NCBI GenBank assembly: GCA_030684515.1
Contig: JAUXVJ010000025.1
Location: 62,001 to 126,000 of the forward strand
Origin: Actinomycetota bacterium
GTDB taxonomy: Bacteria; Actinomycetota; Actinomycetes; S36-B12
DNA length: 64,000 nt
Reading direction: 5' to 3'
Program-made: the position numbers and the translations under genes
In this document: positions 43,398 through 53,312 of the stretch, in pieces
How the letters are laid out: each line of letters begins with the position of its first letter
How positions within the stretch are numbered: position 1 is the first letter of the stretch
Notes under the pieces: generated by a model
What the model saw: only the letters and a program-made list of their open reading frames with translations
Database searches by the model: none
Told to the model about the DNA's origin: nothing

Positions 43398-43885
43398 CGC
43401 TTGATCTTCTGACCCTTGCTCTTGGCCAAGGCATTGAGCTCACGCTGAAAGTCCACCATCGAGGCCATCAGGTCTGGATCGGCGATGCCAAGCATGCGAA
43501 CAGCAAGCAGTCCGGCATTGCGGGCATTGCCGATCGCCACTGTTGCCACCGGGACTCCGGCTGGCATCTGCACAATGGACAGCAGCGAGTCCATGCCATC
43601 AAGAGAGCCAACGGCCACCGGCACACCGATGACCGGGATGGGCGTCAGTGCAGCGAGCATTCCGGGCAGATGCGCAGCGCCGCCGGCGCCAGCGATGATG
43701 ACGCGAAGGCCACGCGTGTTCGCAGTGGCTCCGTACTCCACCATTTCGTGCGGCATGCGATGAGCTGAGACGACGTTGACTTCGTAGGACACATTGAACT
43801 CATCGAGCGCATCGGCGGCGGCCTGCATCGTTGGCCAGTCCGAGTCACTGCCCATGCAGATGCCTACCAACGGCTGATCTGCCAC
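43394..43885 (-). CDS. purE: N5-carboxyaminoimidazole ribonucleotide mutase
   Basis: 163 residues from the GTG at 43885, chosen because AAGGAG lies six bases upstream and the start falls ten bases past the purK stop; the longer frame to 43933 overlaps purK. It moves the carboxyl group of N5-CAIR to give CAIR in purine synthesis. Motifs [38 protein letters not shown] and [19 protein letters not shown] are class I PurE. Paired with PurK, as the class I enzyme requires. Confidence 0.96.
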   Translation of the reverse strand: MADQPLVGICMGSDSDWPTMQAAADALDEFNVSYEVNVVSAHRMPHEMVEYGATANTRGLRVIIAGAGGAAHLPGMLAALTPIPVIGVPVAVGSLDGMDSLLSIVQMPAGVPVATVAIGNARNAGLLAVRMLGIADPDLMASMVDFQRELNALAKSKGQKIKR

Positions 43886-43895
43886 GGTCTCTCCT

Positions 43896-45053
43896 TCATT
43901 CATTGATAACGCCCGAGAAGTAGTCTGCTGCATGTCGCCCGCGGTTCAGCAATGACTCGGCGTCATCGCCGAGCACGGTCACGTGCCCGACCTTGCGACC
44001 CGGGCGAACTTCTTTGCCGTACAGGTGCACCTTCAGCTCAGGATCGCGAGCAAATACATGGCGATAGGCCGAGTACAAGCCCCCGACCGTGCCTCCCAGA
44101 ATATTGACCATCACCGCAAATGGCGCGCGCCCGGCTGGATCTCCAAGCGGCAGGTCGAGCACCGCGCGAAGGTGATTCTCGAACTGGCTGGTGACTGCGC
44201 CGTCAATGGTCCAGTGCCCGGAGTTGTGCGGGCGCATTGCCAGCTCATTGACGACAAGCCCATCAGGGGTCTCAAAGAGCTCAACTGCCAACATCCCTAC
44301 GACGTCCAGGTCGCGAGCGATCCGCAATGCGATGTCCTGGGCTTGCAGTGCCAGCTCTTCACTGAGTTCTACAGCGGGGGCCACCACCTCCGCGCAAATG
44401 CCATTGATCTGCGTGGTCTGGACAACCGGGTAGGCCACAGCCTGCCCATGTGGGGATCGAGCGACCTGCGCTGACAGCTCACGCGTGAAGGGCACGAATT
44501 GCTCAACCAGCCAAGAGGAGTCCGGCGCCAATGGAGTTGCCATGACTGCGCTGGCCTCATCGACGTTGTGCACGACCCAGACCCCGCGGCCGTCGTAGCC
44601 ACCACGAGAGGTCTTCAGGACGACGGGCCAGCCATGCCCCTGGGCAAAATGCGCCACATCTGCAGGCGATGCCGCCTTCGACCAGGGCGGGCACGGAACA
44701 TTGATTGCCGTCAGTGCGGTCCGCATGTGCAATTTGTCCTGGGCGTGGGCTAGTGCCCTTGGACCGGGTCGCACCGCAATCCCTCTGGCCACCAGTGCGT
44801 CCAGAATCGCTGTCGGCACGTGTTCATGATCGAAGGTGATGACATCACAGCCCTCGGCGAACTCCAGGACGGCAGCCGGGTCATCGTGCGCACCGAAGCG
44901 CACGTCGTGCACGACTTGGGCGGCTGGATCCTGAGGAGTTGCAGCCAGCACCCGGAAGCCGACTCCCAAGGCGGTGGCTGCTTCGGCAGTCATGCGCGCA
45001 AGTTGGCCGCCGCCAATCATCCCGACCGTTGGGGCACCATCTGCTTGCGTCAC
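43896..45053 (-). CDS. purK: N5-carboxyaminoimidazole ribonucleotide synthase
   Basis: 385 residues, GTG start. ATP-grasp ligase that carboxylates AIR with ATP and bicarbonate. [54 protein letters not shown] (ATP site), [13 protein letters not shown], and [20 protein letters not shown] are PurK hallmarks. The operon continues into purE. TAGATT at -12 to -7 from the GTG and no ribosome site indicate a leaderless message. Confidence 0.96.
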   Translation of the reverse strand: MTQADGAPTVGMIGGGQLARMTAEAATALGVGFRVLAATPQDPAAQVVHDVRFGAHDDPAAVLEFAEGCDVITFDHEHVPTAILDALVARGIAVRPGPRALAHAQDKLHMRTALTAINVPCPPWSKAASPADVAHFAQGHGWPVVLKTSRGGYDGRGVWVVHNVDEASAVMATPLAPDSSWLVEQFVPFTRELSAQVARSPHGQAVAYPVVQTTQINGICAEVVAPAVELSEELALQAQDIALRIARDLDVVGMLAVELFETPDGLVVNELAMRPHNSGHWTIDGAVTSQFENHLRAVLDLPLGDPAGRAPFAVMVNILGGTVGGLYSAYRHVFARDPELKVHLYGKEVRPGRKVGHVTVLGDDAESLLNRGRHAADYFSGVINE

Positions 45054-45059
45054 TGACCC

Positions 45060-45065
45060 AATCTA
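45060..45065 (-). promoter_or_regulatory. -10 element TAGATT of purK (leaderless)
   Basis: TAGATT on the minus strand at -12 to -7 from the GTG at 45053, followed by GGGTCA. Confidence 0.6.
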
Positions 45066-45107
45066 CCGGGCGCCGATGAATGCAGATTCACGATCAAATT
45101 GACTCGG

Positions 45108-45113
45108 TATGCT
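45108..45113 (+). promoter_or_regulatory. -10 element TATGCT of gtrA (leaderless)
   Basis: TATGCT at -12 to -7 from the ATG at 45120. TTGACT at 45099 is only three bases away and cannot be its -35. Confidence 0.6.
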
Positions 45114-45119
45114 GCCTTA

Positions 45120-45653
45120 ATGCCTTCGACCGATCAGCGGCCCTTTGTGGTGCGCGCTGCTCTTGGTCTTCGCGATCAATTCCGCGCTCTGTACCGCGAG
45201 GTTGCAAAATTTGGTCTCGTCGGACTTACTGCACTTGTTGTCGATATCGGGCTGTTCAACTACCTGCGTTTTGCCGGTGGCCAGGGTCCGATGTATGACC
45301 GGCCCATCAGCGCGAAGATCGTCAGTGTCTGTGTCGCCACTCTGGTCGCGTATTTCGGCAATCGGTACTGGACTTTCCGACACCGCGGGCGCACGCATAT
45401 GGGGCGCGAACTGCCCCTGTTCTTCCTGCTCAATGGCGTGGCAATGACCATCGCCATCGGATGCCTCTACATCAGCCACTACGTCTTGGGCTTGACCAGC
45501 GCCTTGGCCGACAACCTCAGTGCCAACGTCATCGGCCTGGGACTTGGCACCTTGTTCCGCTTCTGGAGCTACCGCAAATGGGTATTCCCTGCCGTGCCGA
45601 ACCAACCGGGTGATCAGGAACTTGCCGAGCGCGACGCTGCCAGCCTCATTTAG
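45120..45653 (+). CDS. GtrA-like membrane protein
   Basis: 177 residues from the ATG at 45120; the open frame begins 7 codons earlier. Four transmembrane segments with the GtrA core: FGLVGLTALVVDIGLFNYL, KIVSVCVATLVAYFGNRYWT (the conserved NRYWTF), FFLLNGVAMTIAIGCLYI and LGTLFRFWSYRKWVF. GtrA proteins flip or carry lipid-linked sugars across the membrane; in mycobacteria the purK neighbour is linked to arabinogalactan or lipid glycosylation. It could serve the surface-glycan cluster 2 kb away; this is inference. Confidence 0.9.
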   Translation: MPSTDQRPFVVRAALGLRDQFRALYREVAKFGLVGLTALVVDIGLFNYLRFAGGQGPMYDRPISAKIVSVCVATLVAYFGNRYWTFRHRGRTHMGRELPLFFLLNGVAMTIAIGCLYISHYVLGLTSALADNLSANVIGLGLGTLFRFWSYRKWVFPAVPNQPGDQELAERDAASLI

Positions 45654-45678
45654 CTTCGGCCAGAGAACTACGCCTCGC

Positions 45679-46194
45679 TCAAGAGAGACCTGATTCGCCG
45701 CCACCACGTCGGCGGCGCGCATCGTCCTCTTCCTGCAGCCGATAGACGTCACGCTGAATCTCTTCGACGTTGGTGACGTCCTTGATGATCAAACTGCCAT
45801 CGGCGTTGGCTGAATCGATATCCAGATCCCCGTAGTTGAGCATCCGACCCAGAATGCTCTGACGAAAGGTGATGTTGTTCGTCTTGGCCAGCGGCATATC
45901 GCGGCCCTCTTTTGTCAGCAGGCCCTGCCGCACGATGATCCGGCGATCTGTGAAGACGTACTCGGTTGTGATCCATCGCAGGAACGGGATCAAGGAACGC
46001 CACACAACAAGAATCACGAACAAGGCACCCAGTGCCCATCGGAACCACGAGACATCTGACCACACGAACAACGCAGTCAGAATGAAGACTTCAACAAGGA
46101 AAGAGAAGACGGGAATGATGAGCCCTCGCCAATGCGGGCGGAGTTCATAGACAATTGATTCACCTGGTGCCAGAAGCTTTGCCGGATACGTCAC
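45679..46194 (-). CDS. Bacterial PH-domain membrane protein
   Basis: 171 residues, GTG start two bases past the birA stop, so translation is coupled. LLAPGESIVYELRPHWRGLI opens; two transmembrane segments (about 26-44 and 50-70) follow, then a bacterial PH (DUF304) domain: EYVFTDRRIIVRQGLLTKEG and NYGDLDIDSANADGSLIIKD. The C-terminus is charged (EEDDARRRRGGG). Its position after birA is conserved in actinobacteria; function unknown. Confidence 0.88.
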   Translation of the reverse strand: MTYPAKLLAPGESIVYELRPHWRGLIIPVFSFLVEVFILTALFVWSDVSWFRWALGALFVILVVWRSLIPFLRWITTEYVFTDRRIIVRQGLLTKEGRDMPLAKTNNITFRQSILGRMLNYGDLDIDSANADGSLIIKDVTNVEEIQRDVYRLQEEDDARRRRGGGESGLS

Positions 46195-46196
46195 GG

Positions 46197-46997
46197 TCAG
46201 ATCGTTGCATGAATTACGTCGCCAGTGGTGACCATCACCGTTGTGGTGCCGTCATCGACGAGCAAGTGTCCGTCATTGTCGACATCAAGCACCAGACCCC
46301 GCACAATGACCGAATCCGGCATCGTCGCTTCAACCACACGCCCAATGGAGGCGCACAGCGCTCGGTACTCCACTTTCAATTCTGGATCGTCCAAGCGCCA
46401 ACGCTCCAGGCATTCTGAGAAGCCGGCGAGCACCGCAGCGAACAAGGCCTCACGATTGGCACTGCCTCCCTCCAAGCTCACCGACGTTGCCGCGGCAATC
46501 GGCAGTTCAGCCTTGGCAGTCGACACATTGAGTCCGATGCCCACCACGACTGCGTCATCTCCGTGCACCTCGCTCAGGATTCCACCGAGCTTGCGTGAAC
46601 TGTGATCCACAACCACGAGGTCATTTGGCCATTTCACTTCGGCCATGACGCCCGTCACTGCGCGGATGGCTCGTGCCGTTGCAAGTCCGGCCAGCAGCGG
46701 CAACCAGTTCCAGCTTGCTCTTGGCATGTCGGAGGGCCGCACCAGCACCGACAGCCAAAGGCCAGCGGAGTGCGGACTGACCCACTGCCGATCCAGTCGC
46801 CCGCGCCCAGCGGACTGGTACTCCGCCACGACGCACGAGCCCTCTGGCGCACCGGCCGTAGCAAGGAGCGCAACATCGCTGTTGGTCGACTCTGTGGTAT
46901 CCACAATGGTGGGAATCGGGCCCGGCCAGGCACGAGCCTGAAGCTCGGCAATCACAGTGGGCAGGTCCAGGGCAGTTCGCGCATCCTGATCGGTCAC
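46197..46997 (-). CDS. birA: Biotin-[acetyl-CoA-carboxylase] ligase
   Basis: 266 residues, GTG start. It activates biotin as biotinyl-AMP and attaches it to the lysine of the carboxyl carrier domain of AccA nearby. Motifs VDTTESTNSDVALLA, EYQSAGRGRLDRQWVSP (biotin-AMP loop) and AEVKWPNDLVV, SRKLGGILSE. There is no N-terminal helix-turn-helix, so it is a monofunctional ligase rather than a repressor. Divergent from accD with a shared symmetric -10 sequence; TACCTT at -12 to -7 gives a leaderless message. Confidence 0.95.
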   Translation of the reverse strand: MTDQDARTALDLPTVIAELQARAWPGPIPTIVDTTESTNSDVALLATAGAPEGSCVVAEYQSAGRGRLDRQWVSPHSAGLWLSVLVRPSDMPRASWNWLPLLAGLATARAIRAVTGVMAEVKWPNDLVVVDHSSRKLGGILSEVHGDDAVVVGIGLNVSTAKAELPIAAATSVSLEGGSANREALFAAVLAGFSECLERWRLDDPELKVEYRALCASIGRVVEATMPDSVIVRGLVLDVDNDGHLLVDDGTTTVMVTTGDVIHATI

Positions 46998-47002
46998 GCC
47001 AC

Positions 47003-47009
47003 TAAGGTA
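47003..47009. promoter_or_regulatory. Shared symmetric -10 sequence of birA and accD
   Basis: TAAGGTA reads TAAGGT on the plus strand (47003-47008) toward accD and TACCTT on the minus strand (47009-47004), at -12 to -7 from the birA GTG. The accD message would have a short leader with GAGGAGGG; the birA message would be leaderless. Confidence 0.6.
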
Positions 47010-47026
47010 ACGCGCGAGGAGGGCCG

Positions 47027-48619
47027 ATGAGCGCCGCAGCGAAGGATCCGAAGAGCATCGACAGTCACACCACCGCAGGCAAGGGAGCGGTACTGGCTGA
47101 CTACGAGGCCGAAACCACCCGCCGCCAGCAGGAGGCCGTCACCAAGCAGCATGGCCGCGGAAAGCTGTCGGCCATGGAGCGCATCGAGCTCCTGCTCGAC
47201 GAGCACTCCTTCCAGCAGGTCGACTCGCTCACCCGCCACCGATCACATGACTTCGGTCAAGAGAACTCGCGACCGCTCGGCGATGCCGTCATCACCGGCT
47301 ACGGCACAGTTGATGGCCGCCCGGTCTGCGTCTTTGCTCAGGACTTCTCCACCTTCGGTGGCTCACTTGGCGAACTCGTCGGCGAGAAGATCGTCAAGGT
47401 GATGGACCTTGCCCTGAAGACCGGCTGCCCCGTCATCGGCATGAACGACTCCGGCGGTGCGCGTATTCAAGAAGGCGTGGCGTCGCTGGCCATGTACGGC
47501 GAGATCTTCAAGCGCAACGTGGCAGCATCCGGCGTGATTCCACAGATCTCGATGATCATGGGTCCAAGCGCCGGCGGCGCCGTCTACTCCCCTGCGATCA
47601 CTGACTTCACGATCATGGTCGAGAAGACCTCGTACATGTTCATCACAGGCCCCGATGTCATCAAGACCGTGACGGGTGAAGAAGTGGCGATGGAGGCACT
47701 TGGCGGCGCCCAGACCCACAACACCAAATCCGGTGTAGCCCACCACATGGCCCCGACTGAAGAAGAAGCCATTGAATACCTGCGCGCACTGCTCGGCTTC
47801 CTGCCCAGCAACAACCTCGAGGAAGCTCCGATCTTCGACACTGATGTGAGCCTGGAACTCAACGAGGACGACTACGAGCTCGACTCGCTCGTTCCCGATT
47901 CACCCAACCAGCCCTACGACATGCACCGGGTCATCGGACACGTCTTGGATGATGGCGACTTCCTTGAAGTCCAGGCGCTCTGGGCACCGAACATCGTGGT
48001 CGGCTTTGGTCGCGTCGAAGGACACAGCGTTGGCATCGTGGCCAATCAACCAATGCAGTTCGCTGGCACCCTTGACATCGACGCTTCAGAGAAGGCGGCT
48101 CGCTTCATCCGCACCTGCGATGCCTTCAACATCCCGATCATCACCTTCACTGACACCCCCGGATTCCTGCCCGGCACCCATCAGGAATGGGACGGCATCA
48201 TTCGTCGCGGCGCCAAGCTCATCTACGCCTATGCCGAGGCCACTGTCCCGATGATCTGCGTGATCACGCGCAAGGCCTATGGCGGTGCCTACATCGTGAT
48301 GTCCAGCAAGCACCTGGGCTCCGACATCAACCTGGCCTGGCCCACGGCAGAGATCGCCGTGATGGGCGCCGAGGGCGCGGCCAACATCCTGTACCGCAAG
48401 GAGCTGGCCGAAGCCACCGATCCAGTTGCCAAGCGTGCGGAGTTGATCGAGGAGTACAAGGAAACCCTTGCCAACCCGTACCGCGCTGCAGAGCGCGGCT
48501 ACGTCGACCGCGTGATTCAGCCACACGACACCCGAGTGGTCATCATCCGCGCACTGCGCAATCTGCGAAACAAGCGCGCCAACCGCGCTCCTCGCAAGCA
48601 CGGAAACATCCCGCTGTGA
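47027..48619 (+). CDS. accD: Acyl-CoA (propionyl-/acetyl-CoA) carboxylase carboxyltransferase beta subunit
   Basis: 530 residues. It moves the carboxyl group from carboxybiotin to acetyl- or propionyl-CoA. [40 protein letters not shown], the oxyanion [37 protein letters not shown] and [20 protein letters not shown] are carboxyltransferase marks. Length and neighbours (birA, accE, maf, accA) match AccD5 of mycobacteria, which prefers propionyl-CoA. GAGGAGGG lies before the ATG. Its stop overlaps the accE start (GTGA). Confidence 0.95.
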   Translation: MSAAAKDPKSIDSHTTAGKGAVLADYEAETTRRQQEAVTKQHGRGKLSAMERIELLLDEHSFQQVDSLTRHRSHDFGQENSRPLGDAVITGYGTVDGRPVCVFAQDFSTFGGSLGELVGEKIVKVMDLALKTGCPVIGMNDSGGARIQEGVASLAMYGEIFKRNVAASGVIPQISMIMGPSAGGAVYSPAITDFTIMVEKTSYMFITGPDVIKTVTGEEVAMEALGGAQTHNTKSGVAHHMAPTEEEAIEYLRALLGFLPSNNLEEAPIFDTDVSLELNEDDYELDSLVPDSPNQPYDMHRVIGHVLDDGDFLEVQALWAPNIVVGFGRVEGHSVGIVANQPMQFAGTLDIDASEKAARFIRTCDAFNIPIITFTDTPGFLPGTHQEWDGIIRRGAKLIYAYAEATVPMICVITRKAYGGAYIVMSSKHLGSDINLAWPTAEIAVMGAEGAANILYRKELAEATDPVAKRAELIEEYKETLANPYRAAERGYVDRVIQPHDTRVVIIRALRNLRNKRANRAPRKHGNIPL

Positions 48620-48837
48620 GCTCGGAGCATGCCGAGCCCAAGCGCCCGGTGTTGCGTGTCATCAGCGGCAATCCCACAGAGGAAGAGCTCGCTGCGATTC
48701 TGGCGATCGTGGCCAGCGCCACTCCCGAGGCCGAACCCGAGCCACGGGTCTCGCTTTGGAATGACTACAGCCGAGGCATCCACAGCACGCCACGTCCAAG
48801 CCCCACAGCTTGGCGCGCCTCGACGATGCCTCAGTAA
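48616..48837 (+). CDS. accE: Acyl-CoA carboxylase epsilon subunit
   Basis: 73 residues, GTG start overlapping the accD stop by four bases. [20 protein letters not shown] at 8-27 and the end [13 protein letters not shown] (61-73) are the hallmarks of the small epsilon subunit of actinobacterial acyl-CoA carboxylases. In the mycobacterial enzyme this subunit bridges the AccA and AccD parts and raises activity. The middle is Pro/Glu-rich. It is short enough to be missed by length-filtered gene calling. Confidence 0.88.
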   Translation: MSSEHAEPKRPVLRVISGNPTEEELAAILAIVASATPEAEPEPRVSLWNDYSRGIHSTPRPSPTAWRASTMPQ

Positions 48838-48840
48838 GGC

Positions 48841-49479
48841 GTGACCTCACTCGTACTGGCCTCAGCCTCCCCCGCCCGCCGGATGCTGCTGACCAATGCT
48901 GGCGTCTCTGCAGAGATCAGGGTGAGCTCAGTTGACGAGGAAGCGCTGGCTGAGTCGCTGGCCCCCATTGCACCGATCGATCTGTGCCTGGCGCTGGCCC
49001 GAGCCAAGGCCCGCGATGTCGCTCAGCAGTTCTCAGCAGCCGATGACGTCATCGTGCTGGGTTGCGACTCAGTGCTGGACGTCGACGGCATTGCCTACGG
49101 AAAACCCGGCGACGCAGACGCTGCTCGAGCTCGCTGGCAGCAGATGGCCGGGCGCAGTGGCTTCCTGCGCACCGGTCATTGGCTCATCGCTCCCAGTACC
49201 GGCCAAGAGCTCGGCGAAGTCGCCAGCAGCGAGGTCTTCCACGCCAGGCCAACGGCGATCGAGATCGAGGCCTACATCGCCACCGGCGAACCACTGCAGG
49301 TTGCCGGTGGCTTCACCCTGGATGCCCTGGGTGGCGCATTCATCGAAAAGATCAACGGGGATCCTTCAAATGTTGTTGGCCTTTCGCTCCCCCTGCTGCG
49401 CCTACTACTGCAACAGTTCGAAGTGACCTGGACCGACCTCTGGGTCGGACTCCAGCAAGAAGGCCAGACCCAAGACTGA
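48841..49479 (+). CDS. maf: Maf family nucleotide pyrophosphatase
   Basis: 212 residues, GTG start three bases past the accE stop. LVLASASPARRMLLTNAGV is the Maf opening (SxSPRR type), then VDEEALAESL, VLGCDSVLDVDG (catalytic-type Asp), YGKPGDADAARARWQQMAGR and GGFTLDALGGAFIEKINGDP. Maf proteins hydrolyse non-canonical or canonical NTPs such as dTTP, UTP or m7GTP and can slow septation. Position between accE and accA is conserved; a sulfurtransferase gene found there in mycobacteria is missing. Confidence 0.94.
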   Translation: MTSLVLASASPARRMLLTNAGVSAEIRVSSVDEEALAESLAPIAPIDLCLALARAKARDVAQQFSAADDVIVLGCDSVLDVDGIAYGKPGDADAARARWQQMAGRSGFLRTGHWLIAPSTGQELGEVASSEVFHARPTAIEIEAYIATGEPLQVAGGFTLDALGGAFIEKINGDPSNVVGLSLPLLRLLLQQFEVTWTDLWVGLQQEGQTQD

Positions 49480-49558
49480 CGGCCGTGGGCGGTGAGCATT
49501 CAGCGCCCTCTGGTCGATACAGTGCCATCTGCATACACGCGAGGAAGAGGCCAACGAA

Positions 49559-51313
49559 GTGCGCAAAGTACTGATTGCAAACCGGGGCGAGATTGCTGTC
49601 CGCGTCATTCGCGCCTGCAAGGACGCCGGGCTGACCTCGGTCGCTGTCTACGCCGAGCCTGACCGCAACGCGATGCATGTTCGCATGGCCGACGAGGCGT
49701 ACAACCTCGGTGGCGAGACCGCAGGTGAGTCCTACCTCGTGTTCGACAAGATCCTCAAGGCCTGCGCTGACTCCGGCGCCGACGCTGTGCACCCTGGCTA
49801 TGGCTTCCTGTCCGAGAATGCCGACTTCGCCCAAGCCGTCATTGACGCCGGCCTCACATGGATCGGCCCACCACCCGCCGCAATCCGCTCCCTTGGCGAC
49901 AAGGTCTCGGCCCGGCACATCGCGCAGAAGGCTGGCGCACCACAGGTTCCCGGTACGGCTGAGCCAGTGGAGAGCGCCAAAGAGATTGTGGCCTTCGCCA
50001 AGGAGTTCGGCCTGCCAGTTGCCATCAAGGCTGCCTTCGGCGGTGGTGGCCGTGGCTTGAAGGTTGCCTACAAGCTCAATGAGATCCCTGAACTGTTCGA
50101 GTCAGCAGTGCGCGAAGCCACCGCAGCCTTTGGCCGCGGAGAGTGCTTCGTGGAGCGCTACCTGGACAAGCCTCGTCACGTCGAGACCCAATGCCTGGCC
50201 GACATGCACGGCAATGTGGTGGTCATCTCCACGCGCGACTGCTCACTTCAGCGTCGTCACCAGAAGCTGGTCGAGGAAGCGCCAGCGCCCTTCCTCACCG
50301 AAGCGCAGATCGCCACCCTGTACGAGTCGTCCAAGGCCATTCTCAAAGAGGCGGGCTACGTCAACGCCGGTACCTGTGAGTTCCTCATCGGCCAGGACGG
50401 CACAATCTCCTTCCTCGAGGTCAACACCCGATTGCAGGTTGAACACCCGGTTTCTGAAGAGGTGTCCGGCATCGACCTGGTCCGCGAGCAGTTCCGCATC
50501 GCTGACGGTGGCGCCATCGACTATCCAGACCCAGAGCTGCGCGGCCACTCCATTGAGTTCCGCATCAATGGTGAGGATCCAGGTCGCGGATTCCTCCCCG
50601 GTCCAGGTGAGCTCATCGTGTGGCGTCCACCCAGTGGTCCCGGGATTCGCCTGGACACCGGTGCTCGCCTCGGCGATGTCATCGGCGGCAACTTCGACTC
50701 GCTGATCGGCAAGCTCATTGTCACGGGCAAGGACCGCACTCAGGCCCTTGAGCGTGCACGTCGCGCCCTTGATGAGTTCGTCATTGAAGGCATCGCCACA
50801 GCATTGACCTTCCACCGGGAAGTGGTGCGTGACACCCACTTCGCTCCGGCCGATCCAGAGGCGACCTTCACTGTCCACACCCGCTGGATCGATGAGGACT
50901 TTGACAACAAGATCCAGTCCTATGCGGGATTCAGCGGTGGACTGGCAGCTGTTGATGCCCGACAGAACCTGGTCGTTGAGGTCAATGGCAAGCGGCTTGA
51001 AGTCAGCCTTCCTGGCGACGGTGTCATCGGCGGCGGCTCGAAGTCCAGCAAGGCACCAAGGTCCAGCGGCAAGAAGGCAACTGCGGTTGCCGACGGCGAT
51101 GCACTCGTCGCGCCGATGCAGGGCACTGTGGTCAAGGTCGAGGTCACTGAGGGTCAGAAAGTTGCCATTGGCGACCTGCTCATCGTGCTGGAGGCCATGA
51201 AGATGGAACAGCCGTTGAACGCCCACAAGGCTGGCGTCATCACCAACCTCACTGCCGAGGCAGGCGCCACCGTTCCGAATGGCACCGTCCTGCTGGAGAT
51301 CAAGGGCGAATAG
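49559..51313 (+). CDS. accA: Acyl-CoA carboxylase alpha subunit (biotin carboxylase plus carrier domain)
   Basis: 584 residues, GTG start with GAGGAAGAGG upstream. Residues 1 to about 445 are biotin carboxylase: [41 protein letters not shown]-grasp [33 protein letters not shown]. The last 80 residues are the biotinyl carrier domain with [13 protein letters not shown], the Lys of AMKM being the biotin site for BirA. Joined to AccD and AccE it makes malonyl- or methylmalonyl-CoA for lipid synthesis. Confidence 0.96.
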   Translation: MRKVLIANRGEIAVRVIRACKDAGLTSVAVYAEPDRNAMHVRMADEAYNLGGETAGESYLVFDKILKACADSGADAVHPGYGFLSENADFAQAVIDAGLTWIGPPPAAIRSLGDKVSARHIAQKAGAPQVPGTAEPVESAKEIVAFAKEFGLPVAIKAAFGGGGRGLKVAYKLNEIPELFESAVREATAAFGRGECFVERYLDKPRHVETQCLADMHGNVVVISTRDCSLQRRHQKLVEEAPAPFLTEAQIATLYESSKAILKEAGYVNAGTCEFLIGQDGTISFLEVNTRLQVEHPVSEEVSGIDLVREQFRIADGGAIDYPDPELRGHSIEFRINGEDPGRGFLPGPGELIVWRPPSGPGIRLDTGARLGDVIGGNFDSLIGKLIVTGKDRTQALERARRALDEFVIEGIATALTFHREVVRDTHFAPADPEATFTVHTRWIDEDFDNKIQSYAGFSGGLAAVDARQNLVVEVNGKRLEVSLPGDGVIGGGSKSSKAPRSSGKKATAVADGDALVAPMQGTVVKVEVTEGQKVAIGDLLIVLEAMKMEQPLNAHKAGVITNLTAEAGATVPNGTVLLEIKGE

Positions 51314-51346
51314 CCGCCCGCCGCTGCCAACGAAAGGGAATGCAAC

Positions 51347-52741
51347 GTGACAGCGGTCGTAATCATCGGAGGCGGCCCCGGCGGCTATGAGGCTGCGCTG
51401 GTGGCCCGGCAGCTTGGCGCAGATGTCACGCTGGTCGACAGCGATGGCATCGGCGGCTCGGCAGTCCTGACTGACTGCGTGCCGAGCAAGACCTTGATCG
51501 CCACGGCCAACGTCATGATGACCACTGCTGAATCCAGCGGGCTCGGAGTGCTGCTGGATGGCCAGGAGGCCGCAGCTCATCTGCTCAGCGTGAATCTGGC
51601 AACCGTCAACGAGCGAGTCATAGCGCTGGCGAACTCACAGAGCCAGGACATCCGACTGAGTCTGGAACGCGCAGGTGTGCGCCTGGTCCGCGGCAGGGGT
51701 CGACTCAATGGCGCAAATTCAGTGCTCGTGGAGACTTCTGAGGGTGGCGAGTACACCTACCGCGCGGACACCATCTTGATCGCCACCGGAGCCCGCCCGC
51801 GGCAATTGGCCGACGCGATGCCCGACGGCGAGCGCATATTGAACTGGGAGCAGATCTACAGCCTGCCTGAAGTTCCGCCACGACTCATCGTTGTCGGATC
51901 TGGAGTCACCGGTGCAGAGTTCGCCAGCGCTTATCACGGGCTTGGCAGCAGCGTCGTGCTGATCTCATCACGTGACCGCGTGCTGCCCGGCGAGGATTCA
52001 GATGCCGCGGCGGTGCTCGAAGAAGTCTGGGCTCGACGCGGCCTTGAGGTCATTTCCCGAGCACGAGCCGTGGCAGTGCGAAGAGAAGGCGACGGCGTCA
52101 TCGTCGAACTCCAGGACGGTCGCTTGGTTGAAGGTTCGCATGTACTGATGGCAGTTGGCTCGATCCCCAACACCGAAATGCTCGGGCTCGCAGGTGCTGG
52201 AGTGGAGATCAATACCAACGGCTTCATTCGCGTTGACCGTGTATCGCGCACGTCAACGCGTGGCATCTACGCCGCAGGCGACTGCACCGGAGTGCTGATG
52301 CTGGCATCCGTTGCGGCCATGCAAGGTCGCATCGCCATGTGGCATGCACTCGGAGACGCAGTGCAACCACTGGACCGGCATCTTGTATCAAGCACAGTGT
52401 TCACCGATCCAGAGATCGCCACGGTCGGACTCACCCAGAAAGATCTCGACGACGGCAACTTCCGAGGCGATGTCGTGATTTTGCCGATCACTGCCAATGC
52501 CCGAGCCAAGATGCAGGAGCAGCACGACGGCTTCGTGAAGATCCTGTGCCGACGCGGCTCGCGACTCATCGCCGGAGCAGTTGTGGTGGGCGCCAACGCC
52601 AGTGAGCTGATTCATGTGCTCACTGTGGCGATCAATCAGCGGCTTACCGTTGATGAGCTGGCAGGCGCCTTCACCGTCTATCCGAGCCTTTCTGGCTCAA
52701 TTGCTGAGGCGGCGCGGCATCTGCACGTGACGTCTGAATGA
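51347..52741 (+). CDS. lpdA: LpdA-type flavoprotein disulfide-reductase homologue (NAD(P)H:quinone reductase)
   Basis: 464 residues, GTG start with AAAGGGA upstream. FAD-binding VVIIGGGPGGYEAALVARQL, NAD-binding VVGSGVTGAEFASAYHGLGS and the second FAD stretch IYAAGDCTGVLMLASVAAMQ. The redox motif reads GGSAVLTDCVPSKT: the first Cys of CxxxxC is replaced, leaving one Cys, so it cannot be a dihydrolipoamide dehydrogenase. Mycobacterial LpdA lacks the same Cys and reduces quinones. Shared genomic position with that gene supports the assignment. Confidence 0.9.
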   Translation: MTAVVIIGGGPGGYEAALVARQLGADVTLVDSDGIGGSAVLTDCVPSKTLIATANVMMTTAESSGLGVLLDGQEAAAHLLSVNLATVNERVIALANSQSQDIRLSLERAGVRLVRGRGRLNGANSVLVETSEGGEYTYRADTILIATGARPRQLADAMPDGERILNWEQIYSLPEVPPRLIVVGSGVTGAEFASAYHGLGSSVVLISSRDRVLPGEDSDAAAVLEEVWARRGLEVISRARAVAVRREGDGVIVELQDGRLVEGSHVLMAVGSIPNTEMLGLAGAGVEINTNGFIRVDRVSRTSTRGIYAAGDCTGVLMLASVAAMQGRIAMWHALGDAVQPLDRHLVSSTVFTDPEIATVGLTQKDLDDGNFRGDVVILPITANARAKMQEQHDGFVKILCRRGSRLIAGAVVVGANASELIHVLTVAINQRLTVDELAGAFTVYPSLSGSIAEAARHLHVTSE

Positions 52742-52749
52742 CCTCGCGC

Positions 52750-53235
52750 CTATAGCGGCTTCGGCGGCTTTCCACTGTCGTCGGCGAGTATGAGAATTCC
52801 CGAGACGAGGTTGCAGAAGAGCAGCGCGCACACGCCAAGCGAAGTGTGTTTGTAGGGGCTTCGCACGCCCTTGTGCATCTGAATGGTCATCGGGATGAAC
52901 CAGGCCGCACAGATGATCCCGAATCCAAGAGTCACCAAGATGATGAAGCCAAGCACCACCCAGTTGATGATGGCCGCTATCAGATACATATTGCGTGGCG
53001 CGATGCTCCCGCCCACCTGTGCGGGCAGGTAATTGCCGGGCGCGACGGGATACGAACCTTGATTCGGTGCCGCAACCCCAGCCGCCGGCCAGGTCGTTGG
53101 AACCGGAAGAGGTGCCGCGCTGGCCTGAGGAGTTGCCGTCGGATATTGCTGATGCCCAGCATTCGGCATTGCCGCACCGCAAGCTGGGCAAAAGGCTGAC
53201 GCGTAGGGAGCCTCATGGCCGTTGGGACAAGTCAT
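52750..53235 (-). CDS. Zinc-ribbon membrane protein of unknown function
   Basis: 161 residues. An N-terminal zinc-ribbon-like motif (CPNGHE, then CPACG, with Cys3, Cys16 and Cys19 and His7 as possible fourth ligand), a Pro/Ala-rich linker and two to three transmembrane segments (about 82-112 and 130-150). Such layouts are common in actinobacterial DUF4190- or TM2-like proteins. TAGAGT at -12 to -7 from the ATG indicates a leaderless message. Convergent with lpdA, divergent from the PNP gene. Confidence 0.75.
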   Translation of the reverse strand: MTCPNGHEAPYASAFCPACGAAMPNAGHQQYPTATPQASAAPLPVPTTWPAAGVAAPNQGSYPVAPGNYLPAQVGGSIAPRNMYLIAAIINWVVLGFIILVTLGFGIICAAWFIPMTIQMHKGVRSPYKHTSLGVCALLFCNLVSGILILADDSGKPPKPL

Positions 53236-53241
53236 CTGCGG

Positions 53242-53247
53242 ACTCTA
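53242..53247 (-). promoter_or_regulatory. -10 element TAGAGT of the zinc-ribbon gene (leaderless)
   Basis: TAGAGT on the minus strand at -12 to -7 from the ATG at 53235, followed by CCGCAG. Confidence 0.6.
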
Positions 53248-53312
53248 GAGCGTGTGCACCTTCGATGCGATGGATTTGCCGTCGGTTCGTGACCAAGCAC
53301 CTACTGCGCCGG

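Noticed and set aside
45099-45104. TTGACT as a -35 element for gtrA
   Set aside because: Only three bases separate it from the TATGCT -10 element.
50243-51580. 445-residue minus-strand open frame
   Set aside because: Antisense to accA, whose motifs are unambiguous; no recognisable family.
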